This document shows positions 23,890-33,041 of a stretch of 64,000 bases of DNA, piece after piece (the first letter of the stretch is position 1; every line of letters begins with the position of its first letter). The translations under genes were made by a program, and so were the position numbers. This DNA comes from JAEXNA01 sp041676625 (GTDB lineage: Bacteria > Vulcanimicrobiota > Xenobia > Xenobiales > JADMJV01), in the NCBI GenBank assembly GCA_041676625.1, contig JBAYRN010000016.1:1-64000 (forward strand). The letters are read 5' to 3'. The notes under the pieces are model-generated. The model did not search any database, was not told the DNA's origin, and saw only the letters and a list, made by a program, of their open reading frames with translations.

Positions 23890-23965
23890 CCTAGTTATTG
23901 ATGTACTCAAAAGCCGCTCCCATTCAAGTACACGCACGGTGATAATCCGAGTATTACGGTCACTT
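23890..23965. promoter_or_regulatory. Two facing GAGTA-type elements in the divergent region before the phosphoketolase gene
   Basis: Minus strand 23910 to 23890 reads TTGAGTACATCAATAACTAGG, 40 bases before the YggT-like gene. Plus strand 23947-23965 reads CCGAGTATTACGGTCACTT, about 120 bases before the phosphoketolase gene. Both fit GAGTAY-N5-TMACT. Each is oriented toward the gene it precedes. Full palindromes are not present. Confidence 0.4.
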
Positions 23966-24087
23966 CGCCAAAACACTTTTCAGGCGTAGAGTCTTTTGAA
24001 AAGGTGTCGTAACGGGTCCACGCCTGGCCGCGATAGATAGAACAAATCATAAGGACGCGCGACGTCCGGCAGGAGCGACATCAGAAA

Positions 24088-26481
24088 ATGACGATGCAGC
24101 GCACTTTCAACCGTCAAGAGGTTCCTTCGTTTGTGGAGCGAGCTCTTGTGGAGCGGATGCACGCCTACTGGCAAGCGTCAAATTATCTCTCGGTCGGACA
24201 GATCTATCTTTATGATAATCCGCTCTTAAAAGAGCCTCTTCAACTCAGCCATATCAAGCCTAGGCTACTTGGGCACTGGGGAACGACTCCTGGACTTAAC
24301 TTTATTTATGTTCACTTGAATCGTGCCATCAAGGCTCACAACCTCAACATGCTTTTTGTCGCGGGACCGGGCCACGGAGGGCCCGGTGTCGTCGCGAACA
24401 CCTATCTCGAAGGCACCTATAGCGAAGTCTATCCCGAAATCTCCCAAGACGAAGCCGGTCTCAAACGCCTCTTCAAGCAGTTCTCTTTCCCGGGCGGCAT
24501 TCCAAGCCACGTGGCGCCGGAGACTCCGGGCTCCATTCACGAAGGTGGAGAGTTGGGATACTCTTTGTCTCATGCTTTCGGTGCGGTTTTCGACAACCCG
24601 GATTTGTTAGTGGCCTGCGTTGTGGGTGACGGCGAGGCCGAGACGGGACCGTTGGCCACAAGTTGGCATTCAAATAAGTTTCTCAACCCGGTCAGCGACG
24701 GCGCCGTCCTGCCCATTCTTCATCTTAACGGCTATAAGATCGCGGGGCCGACCGTACTCGCACGTATCCCCCGCAAGGACCTGGAATCTCTATTTTACGG
24801 CTACGGTTACCGCCCCTATTTTGTCGAAGGCGACGAACCGATGGAAATGCATCAACGAATGGCCCACACCTTGGATATCGCCGTTGCCGAAATCAGGCAG
24901 ATCCAGCAAAAGGCCAGGAGCCAAGGATTCCAAGAGCCCGTGCGCTGGCCCATGATCGTTCTTAGCTCCCCCAAAGGTTGGACAGGTCCAAAGACAGTCG
25001 AGGGCCGGCCTGTAGAGGGCACATTTCGGTCCCACCAGGTTCCTTTAAGCGATATGAGCCGCCCCGGTCACCTGAAGATTCTCGAGGATTGGTTGAAGAG
25101 CTACGAGCCTGATCAACTCTTCGATGAAAACGGAAAGCTGCGAGCCGATTTGGCGGCTTTGGCTCCTGCCGGAAACCGACGCATGGGGGCAAACCCGCAT
25201 GCCAACGGTGGTAAACTCTTGAGAGCTTTAAGCCTTCCCAACTTTCGGAACTACGCCGTGAAGGTGACCGCTCCTGGAGCCGTGACGGCCGAAGCCACCC
25301 GGACTCAAGGCAAGTTCCTGCGGGATGTGATGGCATCTAATCCCCTGAACTTCCGTATCTTCAGCCCTGACGAGACAGCGTCCAACCGTTGGGATAGTTT
25401 ATTTGAAGTGACCAACCGTTGCTCTACAGCCGAGATTCTGGATACCGATGAGAACGTGACCCCCGACGGTCGAGTCATGGAGATGCTCAGCGAGCACCAG
25501 TGCGAAGGTTGGCTGGAAGGTTACTTGCTAACAGGCCGGCACGGCATGTTCAGCTGTTACGAGGCCTTCATTCACATCGTGGATTCCATGTTCAATCAGC
25601 ACGCCAAGTGGCTGAAGGTGGCAAAGCAAGTCCCCTGGCGACGTCCCATAGCATCCCTCAACTATCTCCTTTCATCTTTGGTGTGGCGCCAGGATCACAA
25701 CGGATTTAGTCATCAAGACCCCGGTTTTATCGACCACGTGATCAACAAGAAGGCTGAAGTTATTCGGGTCTATCTTCCCCCCGACGCGAACACGCTTCTC
25801 TCGGTCACCGATCACTGTCTGCGCAGCCGGGATTATGTCAATGTCATCGTTGCCGGGAAGCAGCCGGAGGCGCAGTGGCTGGATATCGATAGCGCCCAAC
25901 GACACGCTGCCGCCGGACTGGGGATATGGGCCTGGGCCAGCAACGATCAGGGGGCCGAGCCCGACGCCGTGATGGCCTGCGCCGGCGATATCCCCACCCT
26001 GGAAACCCTGGCCGCCGTTCAGATGCTAAGAGAACAGTTCCCAGGCCTCAGGCTTCGTGTCGTCAATGTGGTCGACCTCATGAAACTCCAGCCCTCAAGC
26101 GAGCACCCTCACGGACTCAGCGACCGCGAATTCGACGCCATCTTCACTACCGACAAGCCCATCATCTTCGCTTTTCATGGCTATCCAACCCTGATTCATC
26201 GACTCACTTATCGTCGCACCAATCACAAGAACCTCCATGTGCGTGGCTATAAGGAAGAGGGCACGACAACAACACCTTTCGATATGGTTGTACGCAACGA
26301 TCTGGATCGATTTCACCTCTTCAGCGACGTGATCGATCGTCTGCCACGGCTGGCGCCCCAGGCAGCCTACGTCCACCAATTCGTGCAAGAAAAACTGTTC
26401 GAGCATAGACGTTACATCGAGCAATTTGGCGAAGATATGCCCGAGATTCGGAACTGGAAATGGACGACCTCGCAATCATGA
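24088..26481 (+). CDS. xfp: Phosphoketolase (xylulose 5-phosphate / fructose 6-phosphate)
   Basis: 797 residues, the usual family length. Thiamine-diphosphate enzyme that splits xylulose 5-phosphate or fructose 6-phosphate with phosphate into acetyl phosphate plus glyceraldehyde 3-phosphate or erythrose 4-phosphate. Visible signatures: YLSVGQIYLYDNPLL, the loop LGHWGTTPGLNFIYVHLNR, GPGHGGPG, the ThDP-binding GDGEAETGP and, in the C-terminal half, QDHNGFSHQDPG. The start is ATG 24088 or the in-frame ATG two codons later. The stop codon overlaps the atpD start (ATGA), so it is translated together with the N-ATPase operon. No acetate kinase gene is visible in the window to use the acetyl phosphate. 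Confidence 0.97.
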   Translation: MTMQRTFNRQEVPSFVERALVERMHAYWQASNYLSVGQIYLYDNPLLKEPLQLSHIKPRLLGHWGTTPGLNFIYVHLNRAIKAHNLNMLFVAGPGHGGPGVVANTYLEGTYSEVYPEISQDEAGLKRLFKQFSFPGGIPSHVAPETPGSIHEGGELGYSLSHAFGAVFDNPDLLVACVVGDGEAETGPLATSWHSNKFLNPVSDGAVLPILHLNGYKIAGPTVLARIPRKDLESLFYGYGYRPYFVEGDEPMEMHQRMAHTLDIAVAEIRQIQQKARSQGFQEPVRWPMIVLSSPKGWTGPKTVEGRPVEGTFRSHQVPLSDMSRPGHLKILEDWLKSYEPDQLFDENGKLRADLAALAPAGNRRMGANPHANGGKLLRALSLPNFRNYAVKVTAPGAVTAEATRTQGKFLRDVMASNPLNFRIFSPDETASNRWDSLFEVTNRCSTAEILDTDENVTPDGRVMEMLSEHQCEGWLEGYLLTGRHGMFSCYEAFIHIVDSMFNQHAKWLKVAKQVPWRRPIASLNYLLSSLVWRQDHNGFSHQDPGFIDHVINKKAEVIRVYLPPDANTLLSVTDHCLRSRDYVNVIVAGKQPEAQWLDIDSAQRHAAAGLGIWAWASNDQGAEPDAVMACAGDIPTLETLAAVQMLREQFPGLRLRVVNVVDLMKLQPSSEHPHGLSDREFDAIFTTDKPIIFAFHGYPTLIHRLTYRRTNHKNLHVRGYKEEGTTTTPFDMVVRNDLDRFHLFSDVIDRLPRLAPQAAYVHQFVQEKLFEHRRYIEQFGEDMPEIRNWKWTTSQS

Positions 26482-27923
26482 GCGGCGCACCACAGCTAGC
26501 GGTTGGGACTTCGGGCGTGGTAGTGGCCGTCCGGGGAAGCGTGGTGGACGTGCGCTTCGCGGAGGATCTACCCGCTATTCACACTCTCTTGAGGACGGGA
26601 TACCAACAGGAAATTGCCATCGAAGTCCTGGCCCAGCTCAATACTGAGGTGGTCAGGGGAATCGCTCTAAACCCCACTCAGGGACTGGCTCGGGGCCAAA
26701 GCGTGAGCAACACCGGTGGGGCAATGCAAGCACCAGTAGGCAAGAGCCTCTTGGGACGAATGTTCGATGTTTTCGGAAACGGTATCGACGGGCTGCCGCA
26801 GCCGGAGAATGTGGAGTGGCGCTCGGTTCACCGCGATCCCCCGGCATTGTCACGCCGCTCTACGGATTCGGAGATCTTCGAAACCGGCATCAAGGCTATC
26901 GACGTGCTGATACCTTTGGAGCGAGGTGGCAAGGCGGGACTCTTTGGAGGCGCGGGGGTAGGCAAGACTGTTCTCTTGACCGAGATGATTCATAACATGG
27001 TGGGACGTCACAAAGGTATCAGTATGTTCTGCGGTATTGGAGAGCGGTGTCGGGAAGGCGAGGAGCTTTATCGTGAGATGAAGGCCGCCGGCGTCTTAGC
27101 CGACATGGTCATGATCTTCGGCCAGATGAACGAACCACCCGGCGCGCGTTTCAGAGTAGGCCATGTCGCGCTCACCATGGCCGAGTACTTTCGCGACGAG
27201 GAACATCAAGATGTTTTGCTCCTAGTGGATAACATTTTTCGCTTCATTCAGGCCGGCATGGAAGTCTCCGGTCTGATGGGGTTTATGCCTTCGAGACTAG
27301 GATATCAACCCACCATGGGAACGGAGCTCGCCGGGTTGGAGGAGCGGATAGCCAACACGGATACCGGCGCCATCACCTCGATCCAAGCCGTCTACGTTCC
27401 CGCGGACGATCTTACCGACCCTGCCGCGGTTCATACTTTTTCCCATCTGTCGGCTTCCCTGGTACTCTCCCGTGCTCGGGCCGCGGAAGGTCTCTATCCC
27501 TCTATCGATCTGCTCCAGTCGAATTCGAAGATGGCCAATCCCAGCGTCCTGGGCGACCGCCACTACCGTTTAGCTCAGCAGATTCGTAGTACTCTGGCCC
27601 ACTACGAGAACCTCAAAGACCTTATCGCCATGCTGGGACTAGAACAGCTTTCACCGGTTGATCGGGCCCTGGTGGAACGGGCTCGCCGCTTGGACCGATT
27701 CCTTACTCAACCCTTCTATACCACGGAGCAGTTTACGGGTCACAAAGGCAAAGATGTGAGCCTCAAAGACGCCCTCGATGGCTGCGAAAGAATCCTGGCC
27801 GACGAGTTCAAGGAACTCCCCGAAGACGCTTTCTATATGATCGGCAAGATCGACGAAGCGCTGGAAAAGAATTCTCCGGCAGTCCAAGGAGGTCGGGTTG
27901 GAGAGCAGCCTCATGTCGCTTAG
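26478..27923 (+). CDS. atpD: N-ATPase beta subunit
   Basis: About 481 residues using the ATG at 26478, which overlaps the phosphoketolase stop as ATGA; an in-frame ATG at 26460 would add six residues inside the upstream gene. Walker A GGAGVGKTVLLTE, Walker B-type LLLVDNIFRF and the ERxREG-type motif (GERCREGEELYREM) identify a catalytic beta subunit. Its place first in a D-C-Q-R-B-E-F-A-G order is diagnostic of the laterally spread N-ATPase (Na+-type F-ATPase) class, distinct from housekeeping F-ATPase operons. Confidence 0.97.
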   Translation: MSGAPQLAVGTSGVVVAVRGSVVDVRFAEDLPAIHTLLRTGYQQEIAIEVLAQLNTEVVRGIALNPTQGLARGQSVSNTGGAMQAPVGKSLLGRMFDVFGNGIDGLPQPENVEWRSVHRDPPALSRRSTDSEIFETGIKAIDVLIPLERGGKAGLFGGAGVGKTVLLTEMIHNMVGRHKGISMFCGIGERCREGEELYREMKAAGVLADMVMIFGQMNEPPGARFRVGHVALTMAEYFRDEEHQDVLLLVDNIFRFIQAGMEVSGLMGFMPSRLGYQPTMGTELAGLEERIANTDTGAITSIQAVYVPADDLTDPAAVHTFSHLSASLVLSRARAAEGLYPSIDLLQSNSKMANPSVLGDRHYRLAQQIRSTLAHYENLKDLIAMLGLEQLSPVDRALVERARRLDRFLTQPFYTTEQFTGHKGKDVSLKDALDGCERILADEFKELPEDAFYMIGKIDEALEKNSPAVQGGRVGEQPHVA

Positions 27924-28303
27924 AGTCTTGATACCGTCCGGCGTTTTCATGAACCTTGAGGGGGGGGGTGAAACGAATCGTGCCGACCACAGGTCACGGC
28001 TCCTTTGGTATCCTACCTCGGCGACGCGATTGCGTGGCCATTCTCAGCCCCGGAATCCTGGTCTACGAGAAGCTGAGCGGCGGCGAGCATTATATGGCCT
28101 TCGATCGGGGTCTCCTGGTCAAGACCGGTTTTCAGGTCACCCTCTCGGTCCGCAACGCTATCAAGGGACACGACCTGGGACAGCTTCATGAGGCTGTCGA
28201 GCAGGGCTTTCTGGAATTGGACCAACAAGAGGCCGACGTTCGTTTGGTTCTTGCCAAACTCGAGACCTCCATGCTCCGACGTTTTGCGGAGTTCCAACGT
28301 TGA
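27913..28303 (+). pseudogene. atpC: N-ATPase epsilon subunit, frame broken at a G9 tract
   Basis: The N-terminus MSLRVLIPSGVFMNLEG starts at 27913, overlapping atpD by 11 bases, in one frame. The rest, VKRIVPTTGHGSFGILPRR through LETSMLRRFAEFQR, is in another. The switch falls in a run of nine G at 27960-27968: removing one G restores a continuous, normal-looking epsilon subunit of about 130 residues. As written, translation from 27913 leaves the correct frame; a shorter GTG start at about 27980 would lack the first beta strands. This may be a sequencing or assembly error in a homopolymer, slippage-based variation or a real mutation. Confidence 0.85.
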
Positions 28304-28641
28304 CGGAAAAGCAGCAATCCAGTGGAAAAAGCGGGCGGATTTACGGTCGTCAGGTGGGCCTTCAAGAGAAGCGAAAACTGCGCGCCAAAGACCAGGACTC
28401 TTCCACCAATTGGTCTGGCGTCGCCGTGTCCGGCCTGATCGGCTGGGCGGTTGTCACCCCCACCTTGCTCGGTGCCGCGTTTGGCCGCTGGATAGACCGG
28501 AGCTACCCCGGACCCCGGTCCTGGACCCTGGTCTTTTTGGTCGCCGGACTGGTCCTGGGATGCTGGAACGCCTGGCACTGGGTGAGAAAGCAAGAGGCGG
28601 GGTTGGGCCATCACCTGCCTGAGGACCCCCATGTCGAGTAA
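28300..28641 (+). CDS. atpQ: N-ATPase accessory subunit AtpQ
   Basis: 113 residues from a TTG overlapping the atpC stop (TTGA). A basic, polar N-terminus is followed by two hydrophobic segments (SGLIGWAVVTPTLLGAAFGRWIDRSYP and SWTLVFLVAGLVLGCWNAWHWV), the AtpI/AtpZ-like hairpin of the N-ATPase-specific AtpQ protein, thought to help assembly or cation handling of the c-ring. Position between atpC and atpR is as expected for the class. Confidence 0.88.
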   Translation: MTEKQQSSGKSGRIYGRQVGLQEKRKLRAKDQDSSTNWSGVAVSGLIGWAVVTPTLLGAAFGRWIDRSYPGPRSWTLVFLVAGLVLGCWNAWHWVRKQEAGLGHHLPEDPHVE

Positions 28642-28933
28642 CTGGAGTTTCCTGACGATGTCCTTTCTCTATGGAGCTTGCTTAGGTGCCTTTTTCTTCC
28701 TCGGGCTTCACTTCACCGTGACAAAGGGCCTGAGATCGCGCCATTCGGCACTCTGGTTTTTTGGTAGCCTGATGCTGCGATCCGCGGTTGTCATCGGAGG
28801 GTTCGTCCTGGTGGCTCAGCGTGATCCTCGGTGGCTTGTGCCGTCGTTGCTGGGCTTTGTGCTCGCTCGTGAGGTCACGCTGAGGGCCACGTCTCGATGT
28901 TCGGTGTATCGGGAGCACCCCCATGCATCTTAG
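28631..28933 (+). CDS. atpR: N-ATPase accessory membrane subunit AtpR
   Basis: 100 residues, overlapping atpQ by 11 bases and atpB by 11 bases. About three hydrophobic helices (FLTMSFLYGACLGAFFFLGLHF, LWFFGSLMLRSAVVIGGFVLVAQ, WLVPSLLGFVLAREV). In N-ATPase operons the gene in this place encodes AtpR, whose conserved membrane arginines are proposed to interact with the c-ring during assembly. Arg in LMLRSAVV and in LAREV is present. The assignment relies on the operon order as well as the sequence. Confidence 0.88.
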   Translation: MSSNWSFLTMSFLYGACLGAFFFLGLHFTVTKGLRSRHSALWFFGSLMLRSAVVIGGFVLVAQRDPRWLVPSLLGFVLAREVTLRATSRCSVYREHPHAS

Positions 28934-29499
28934 TTCGGACGAGATCGTTTTTTGGCAATATGGTGTAATCAAGCTTAACGAGACCATCGTCACCACCTGG
29001 GTCCTCATGCTTGTGTTGGCCTTGGGAGCGAAGCTGATGACTCGCCGATTGTCTTCCGGGGTCATGGTCTCGTCCTGGCAGAGTGCTCTAGAGATTGTGG
29101 TCAGCACCGTCAAGAGTCAAATGGCAAGCGTCGGACTGGCGCCCCGAGAGTTTCACCTGACCTTCATCGGAACTTTGTTCGTCTTTTTGGCGTCGGCCAA
29201 TCTGGCTACCATCTTACCCTTTTACGAACCGCCCACGGGCTCGCTCTCCACCACGGCCGGTCTGGCCATCTGGGTGTTCCTTGCGGTACCTCTCTTCGGT
29301 ATCACGGAAATTCGGCAACATGATGAGCGGTGCCGTGATCCTGGCCATACTGCTCACCATCACCCCGCTTTTATTTCCCATTCTCATGACTGCCCTGGGT
29401 CTTTTGACCGGCATGGTCCAGGCCTATATCTTTAGTCTTTTGGCCACCGTCTACATAGCGGCGGCCACTCACACTCAGCCAATTCAAGGAGAATCATAG
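28923..29499 (+). pseudogene. atpB: N-ATPase a subunit, internal deletion and frameshift
   Basis: The frame from the ATG at 28923 encodes a normal a-subunit beginning (HLSSDEIVFWQYG, FHLTFIGTLFVFLASANL, TAGLAIWVFLAVPLFGI) up to about 29304 and then reads nonsense. The remaining helices, FGNMMSGAVILAILL through YIFSLLATVYIAA, are in a different frame from about 29310 to 29499. Between the two blocks a normal N-ATPase a subunit has roughly 36 more residues, including the helix before the RLFGNMMSG motif with its essential Arg. Here the text jumps from FGI to xRKFGN. So there is a deletion of about 100 bases that is not a multiple of three. As written, no working ion channel can be made. Confidence 0.85.
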
Positions 29500-29500
29500 T

Positions 29501-29782
29501 ATGGACAGTATCACAGCCATTGCCGTGGCATCGATTTGCACCGCCGGAATAACCACCAGCTTCGGCTGCCTGGGACCGGCTCTGGGCGAGGGGCGAGCAG
29601 TCGGCTCGGCCATGACGGCGTTGGCCCAACAGCCCGATGCCTCGGCCAGTATTACTAGAACCCTATTCGTGGGCCTGGCCATGATTGAATCGACCGCTAT
29701 TTACTGTTTTGTGGTCTCCATGATTCTCATCTTCGCCAATCCTTTTTGGAACCAGGCCATCGCTCAGACGGGCGGCCGATAG
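29501..29782 (+). CDS. atpE: N-ATPase c subunit (rotor ring)
   Basis: 93 residues, strong ribosome site AAGGAGAATCATAGT-ATG. Two transmembrane helices with loop ALAQQPDASASIT. The first helix has GPALGEGRAV (Glu in the first helix) and the second has GLAMIESTAIYCFVV, with Glu-Ser-Thr and Tyr in the positions that bind Na+ in known sodium rings. The extra Glu in helix one is typical of N-ATPases. This makes Na+ the likely coupling ion, which is an inference from these residues. Confidence 0.95.
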   Translation: MDSITAIAVASICTAGITTSFGCLGPALGEGRAVGSAMTALAQQPDASASITRTLFVGLAMIESTAIYCFVVSMILIFANPFWNQAIAQTGGR

Positions 29783-29785
29783 CTC

Positions 29786-30550
29786 TTGTTGATAGACGGC
29801 TTTACCGTGTTCGCTCAAATGGTAAACTTCCTGATTCTCATGGGTCTCATGAGGCGCTATCTCTACAAGCCTATCCTCGGTGCCATCGAGGAACGTGAAA
29901 AGGCGATCGCCGCCACCTTGCAGGACGCGCGGGCCAAACAAGATGAGGCGGAGCAACAACGGAAAACTTTAGCAAGCCGAAATGTGGAGTTCGAGAAGCA
30001 ACGCGAGGGGCTGCTGATCATAGCGCGCGAGGTCGCCGACAAAGAAGGCAGAGGCGTCTTGGAGCAGGCCCGGACAGCGGCCGACAAGATAATGGCCAAC
30101 AGCTCCAAGGCCCTTGCCGAGCAAGAGAAAGACCTTTGCCAAGCGCTCTATTCGCGGGCCCAGAAGGAGGCGTTTAACCTGGCCGGCCATGTACTTAAAG
30201 AGCTTGCGGATGTGGAGATCCAGGACCGGATGCTAGAGGTCTTTTTACAGCGTCTGGACAGGCTTGAGGCGAACGAGAGAAAAATCCTCTCAAAGGCTAA
30301 GACCCTGTCGCCCGTCCTGCGCTCCGCCTTCGAGTTGAAATCTGCCCAGCGTGGGAGTCTCAAGCAGGCTCTTGCCCTCTTACTGGGAGCCGAATGCCGT
30401 CCTCGCTTCGAGGTTTCTTCGGACCTGGTGGCGGGTTTCGAGCTTGTCACGGAAGGTTACAAAATGTCGTGGAGCCTTTCAGGCGGCCTTAGCGACCTGA
30501 AAATGGTGGCCGTAGATGGGCCGGAGCCGGCGTCCGGTTCCGCCTCATGA
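29786..30550 (+). CDS. atpF: N-ATPase b subunit (b-delta type stalk)
   Basis: 254 residues from a TTG shortly after atpE. One N-terminal helix (FTVFAQMVNFLILMGLMRRYLYKPI) followed by a long charged coiled coil (AIEEREKAIAATLQDARAKQDEAEQQR). The C-terminal 100 residues extend beyond a normal b subunit, and no separate delta gene exists in this operon, as in other N-ATPases where the b protein is elongated. The stop overlaps the atpA start (ATGA). Confidence 0.9.
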   Translation: MLIDGFTVFAQMVNFLILMGLMRRYLYKPILGAIEEREKAIAATLQDARAKQDEAEQQRKTLASRNVEFEKQREGLLIIAREVADKEGRGVLEQARTAADKIMANSSKALAEQEKDLCQALYSRAQKEAFNLAGHVLKELADVEIQDRMLEVFLQRLDRLEANERKILSKAKTLSPVLRSAFELKSAQRGSLKQALALLLGAECRPRFEVSSDLVAGFELVTEGYKMSWSLSGGLSDLKMVAVDGPEPASGSAS

Positions 30551-32085
30551 GGAACTTGTCTCAGGCACTTGACCAGGCTTTTGACGATATGGCCAGGGCC
30601 CGGGAAACGGGCCGGACCGGTCTGTCGCCTCGTGAGATCGGAACCGTGGCCAGCGTGACGACCGGTATAGCCAAGGTTCGCGGTCTACCGAACGTCGGCT
30701 TTGAAGAACTGGTCGAGTTCCCCGACGGCTTGTTCGGGGTCGCTTTCAATTTGGACGCGGAGCTGTTGGGTGTAGTGCTGCTTGGTGATGCACGCAATCT
30801 GAGGGCGGGCGATGAAGTCCGACGGACCCAGAGAGTGACCGACGTTCCGGTGGGAGAGGCTCTGTTAGGCCGGGTGGTCAACCCACTCGGGAAGGTACTT
30901 GACGACGGCGGACCTCTCCAGACCAGTCACAGGCTACCCGTGGAAAGGGAAGCCAGGCCTATCATGGATCGCGCGCCCGTCTCGGTTCCATTGCAAACCG
31001 GGATCAAGGTGATCGACGCCCTCATCCCTGTGGGGCGAGGTCAAAGAGAGCTGATCCTTGGCGATCGCCAGACCGGGAAGAGCGCTATTGCCGTGGACAC
31101 CATCTTGAATCAGCGCGAGCAGGACGTGTTGTGCGTCTATTGCGCAATCGGGCAGCGGGCTTCGGCAGTGGCAAGGGTCGTGGCCAAGCTTCGAAAGCAC
31201 CAAGCCCTGGAGTATTCGGTCGTGGTTGTCACGGAAGGAAACGACCCGCCCGGCTTACAGTATATAGCTCCCTATGCCGCGACCAGCATCGCGGAACACT
31301 TCATGGAACAGGGGCGGGATGTGCTGATCGTGTATGACGATCTGACCCAACACGCTCGTGCTTACCGAGAACTGTCTTTGCTGTTGCGGCGGCCACCCGG
31401 TCGCGAAGCCTTCCCCGGAGATATCTTCTATATTCACTCGCGCTTGCTTGAACGCTCCACTCACCTGCGGCCGGAACTAGGAGGCGGCTCCCTCAGTGCT
31501 CTGCCGCTCATCGAGACCGAGGCTCAGAATATTGCAGCTTACATTCCCACCAATCTGATCTCCATCACCGATGGCCAGATCTTCCTTTCTCCGGACCTAT
31601 TTGCCCTGGGGGTCCTTCCCGCGGTGGACATCGGAAAGTCGGTGTCCAGGGTTGGAGGAAAGGCCCAATTGAATGCCTTCCGGTCGGTGGCGGGTGATCT
31701 GAAGCTAGCTTATGCGCAGTTCGAAGAGATGGAAAATTTCACCCGTTTCGGAACCAGACTGGACACTCGAACAAACCAGCTGATCGAGCACGGGAAGCGG
31801 CTGCGTGAGTGCTTGAAACAGGCCGAATCTCAGCCTGTTACTGTTGTGGAGCAGATCACGATGCTGTCAGCTCTGACCGAGGGCTATCTCGACGACATCG
31901 CCCTCCCTCAGGTGACTCAGGCCGAGGAAGCCCTGCGGATAGCCTCGTCGGAGATCTCCTCGGAGGTACGCGAGCGGATTCTCTCGGGTCAGGATTTGCA
32001 GCCCCCCGAGAGAGAAGAGATCATTTGCCTGGCCGAAAGGGCGCTGGCGACTTTCCGTGGTCAGAATAAGGATGAAGGAGCATAA
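30547..32085 (+). CDS. atpA: N-ATPase alpha subunit
   Basis: 512 residues. Walker A GDRQTGKSAIAVDT, regulatory nucleotide-site residues and the alpha signature PAVDIGKSVSRVGGKAQ are intact, so unlike atpC and atpB the gene looks functional. Non-catalytic nucleotide-binding subunit of the F1 head. Overlaps atpF by four bases and atpG by one (TAATG). Confidence 0.97.
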   Translation: MRNLSQALDQAFDDMARARETGRTGLSPREIGTVASVTTGIAKVRGLPNVGFEELVEFPDGLFGVAFNLDAELLGVVLLGDARNLRAGDEVRRTQRVTDVPVGEALLGRVVNPLGKVLDDGGPLQTSHRLPVEREARPIMDRAPVSVPLQTGIKVIDALIPVGRGQRELILGDRQTGKSAIAVDTILNQREQDVLCVYCAIGQRASAVARVVAKLRKHQALEYSVVVVTEGNDPPGLQYIAPYAATSIAEHFMEQGRDVLIVYDDLTQHARAYRELSLLLRRPPGREAFPGDIFYIHSRLLERSTHLRPELGGGSLSALPLIETEAQNIAAYIPTNLISITDGQIFLSPDLFALGVLPAVDIGKSVSRVGGKAQLNAFRSVAGDLKLAYAQFEEMENFTRFGTRLDTRTNQLIEHGKRLRECLKQAESQPVTVVEQITMLSALTEGYLDDIALPQVTQAEEALRIASSEISSEVRERILSGQDLQPPEREEIICLAERALATFRGQNKDEGA

Positions 32086-32969
32086 TGGATCAAACACTGG
32101 CCGGCCTTCGTCACCAACTGGATAGCGCGGCGGACCTGGCCTCGGTAGTCGGAACCATGAAAGCCCTGGCCGCTTCCAGCGTGGGACAGTACTCTAATGC
32201 CGTGCAAGCGCTGGAAGACTACTTTCGCACCGTGGAACTCGCCTTGATAGCATGGTTGCTGGAAACCTCGGCCTGGCCCTCTCTGAAAGGTCGACCTAGT
32301 GTCGCCGGTACCTGTGCTATCGTCTTCGGGTCCGATCAGGGTTTAGTAGGCCGCTTCAATCTGTCACTGACTGAATTCGTTGTGGAGGAGCTACCCCGGC
32401 CCATCGGTGACAAAGACGTGTGGGCCGTGGGAGAGCGTGTGGCCGGCAGTTTGATCGACGCCGGTCTTCAGGTGGTAGGAGTGCTTCCAGTGCCGAACTC
32501 TGTCAGTGCCATAACCACCCTGGTTGAAGAGATCGAGGTCCGAAGTGACGCCCGGCGTAGCCTGGGCGATTACGGCGAAGTTCAGGTATTCCACAATCGA
32601 ATGACCGGAGCCCAGAGCTACCAGCCGGTGGGACAACGCCTGCTTCCTCTCGACGAAGGCTGGCGGCAAGATCTGTTGCAAACAAAATGGCCGACCCAAA
32701 GCCCTCCGCAGATGATCGACAACGGTACATGGGCCATGCCCGACCTGGTTCGAGAGTATCTGTTTGTTTCGCTCTTTCGCGCCTCGGCGGAATCCTTGAT
32801 GAGCGAAAACACCAGCCGCCTGGCAGCAATGCAACGAGCCGAAGAAAACATTGAAGAGCGGGTCGGCACCCTAACCCGGAGCTACCATCGCTTGCGGCAA
32901 AATCAGATTGATGAAGAGCTGTTCGATGTGATCTCGGGGTATGAAGCACAGACCACGTCCGAGATATGA
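32085..32969 (+). CDS. atpG: N-ATPase gamma subunit
   Basis: 294 residues. N-terminal coiled coil with LASVVGTMKALAASSVGQYSNAVQAL and C-terminal helix with ENTSRLAAMQRAEENIEERVGTLTRSYHRLRQNQIDEELFDVISGYEA, the two helices that form the rotor shaft. The central Rossmann-like part includes VFGSDQGLVGRFN. Last gene of the operon; the next gene starts 120 bases later on the same strand behind a regulatory palindrome. No clear terminator hairpin was seen. Confidence 0.93.
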   Translation: MDQTLAGLRHQLDSAADLASVVGTMKALAASSVGQYSNAVQALEDYFRTVELALIAWLLETSAWPSLKGRPSVAGTCAIVFGSDQGLVGRFNLSLTEFVVEELPRPIGDKDVWAVGERVAGSLIDAGLQVVGVLPVPNSVSAITTLVEEIEVRSDARRSLGDYGEVQVFHNRMTGAQSYQPVGQRLLPLDEGWRQDLLQTKWPTQSPPQMIDNGTWAMPDLVREYLFVSLFRASAESLMSENTSRLAAMQRAEENIEERVGTLTRSYHRLRQNQIDEELFDVISGYEAQTTSEI

Positions 32970-33041
32970 GTTCGATGGCCTAACCGTTCTCCTAGCATGG
33001 GTTTTGTGGATGACTTCATTGTGATCCGGTCGCGAAAAAAA

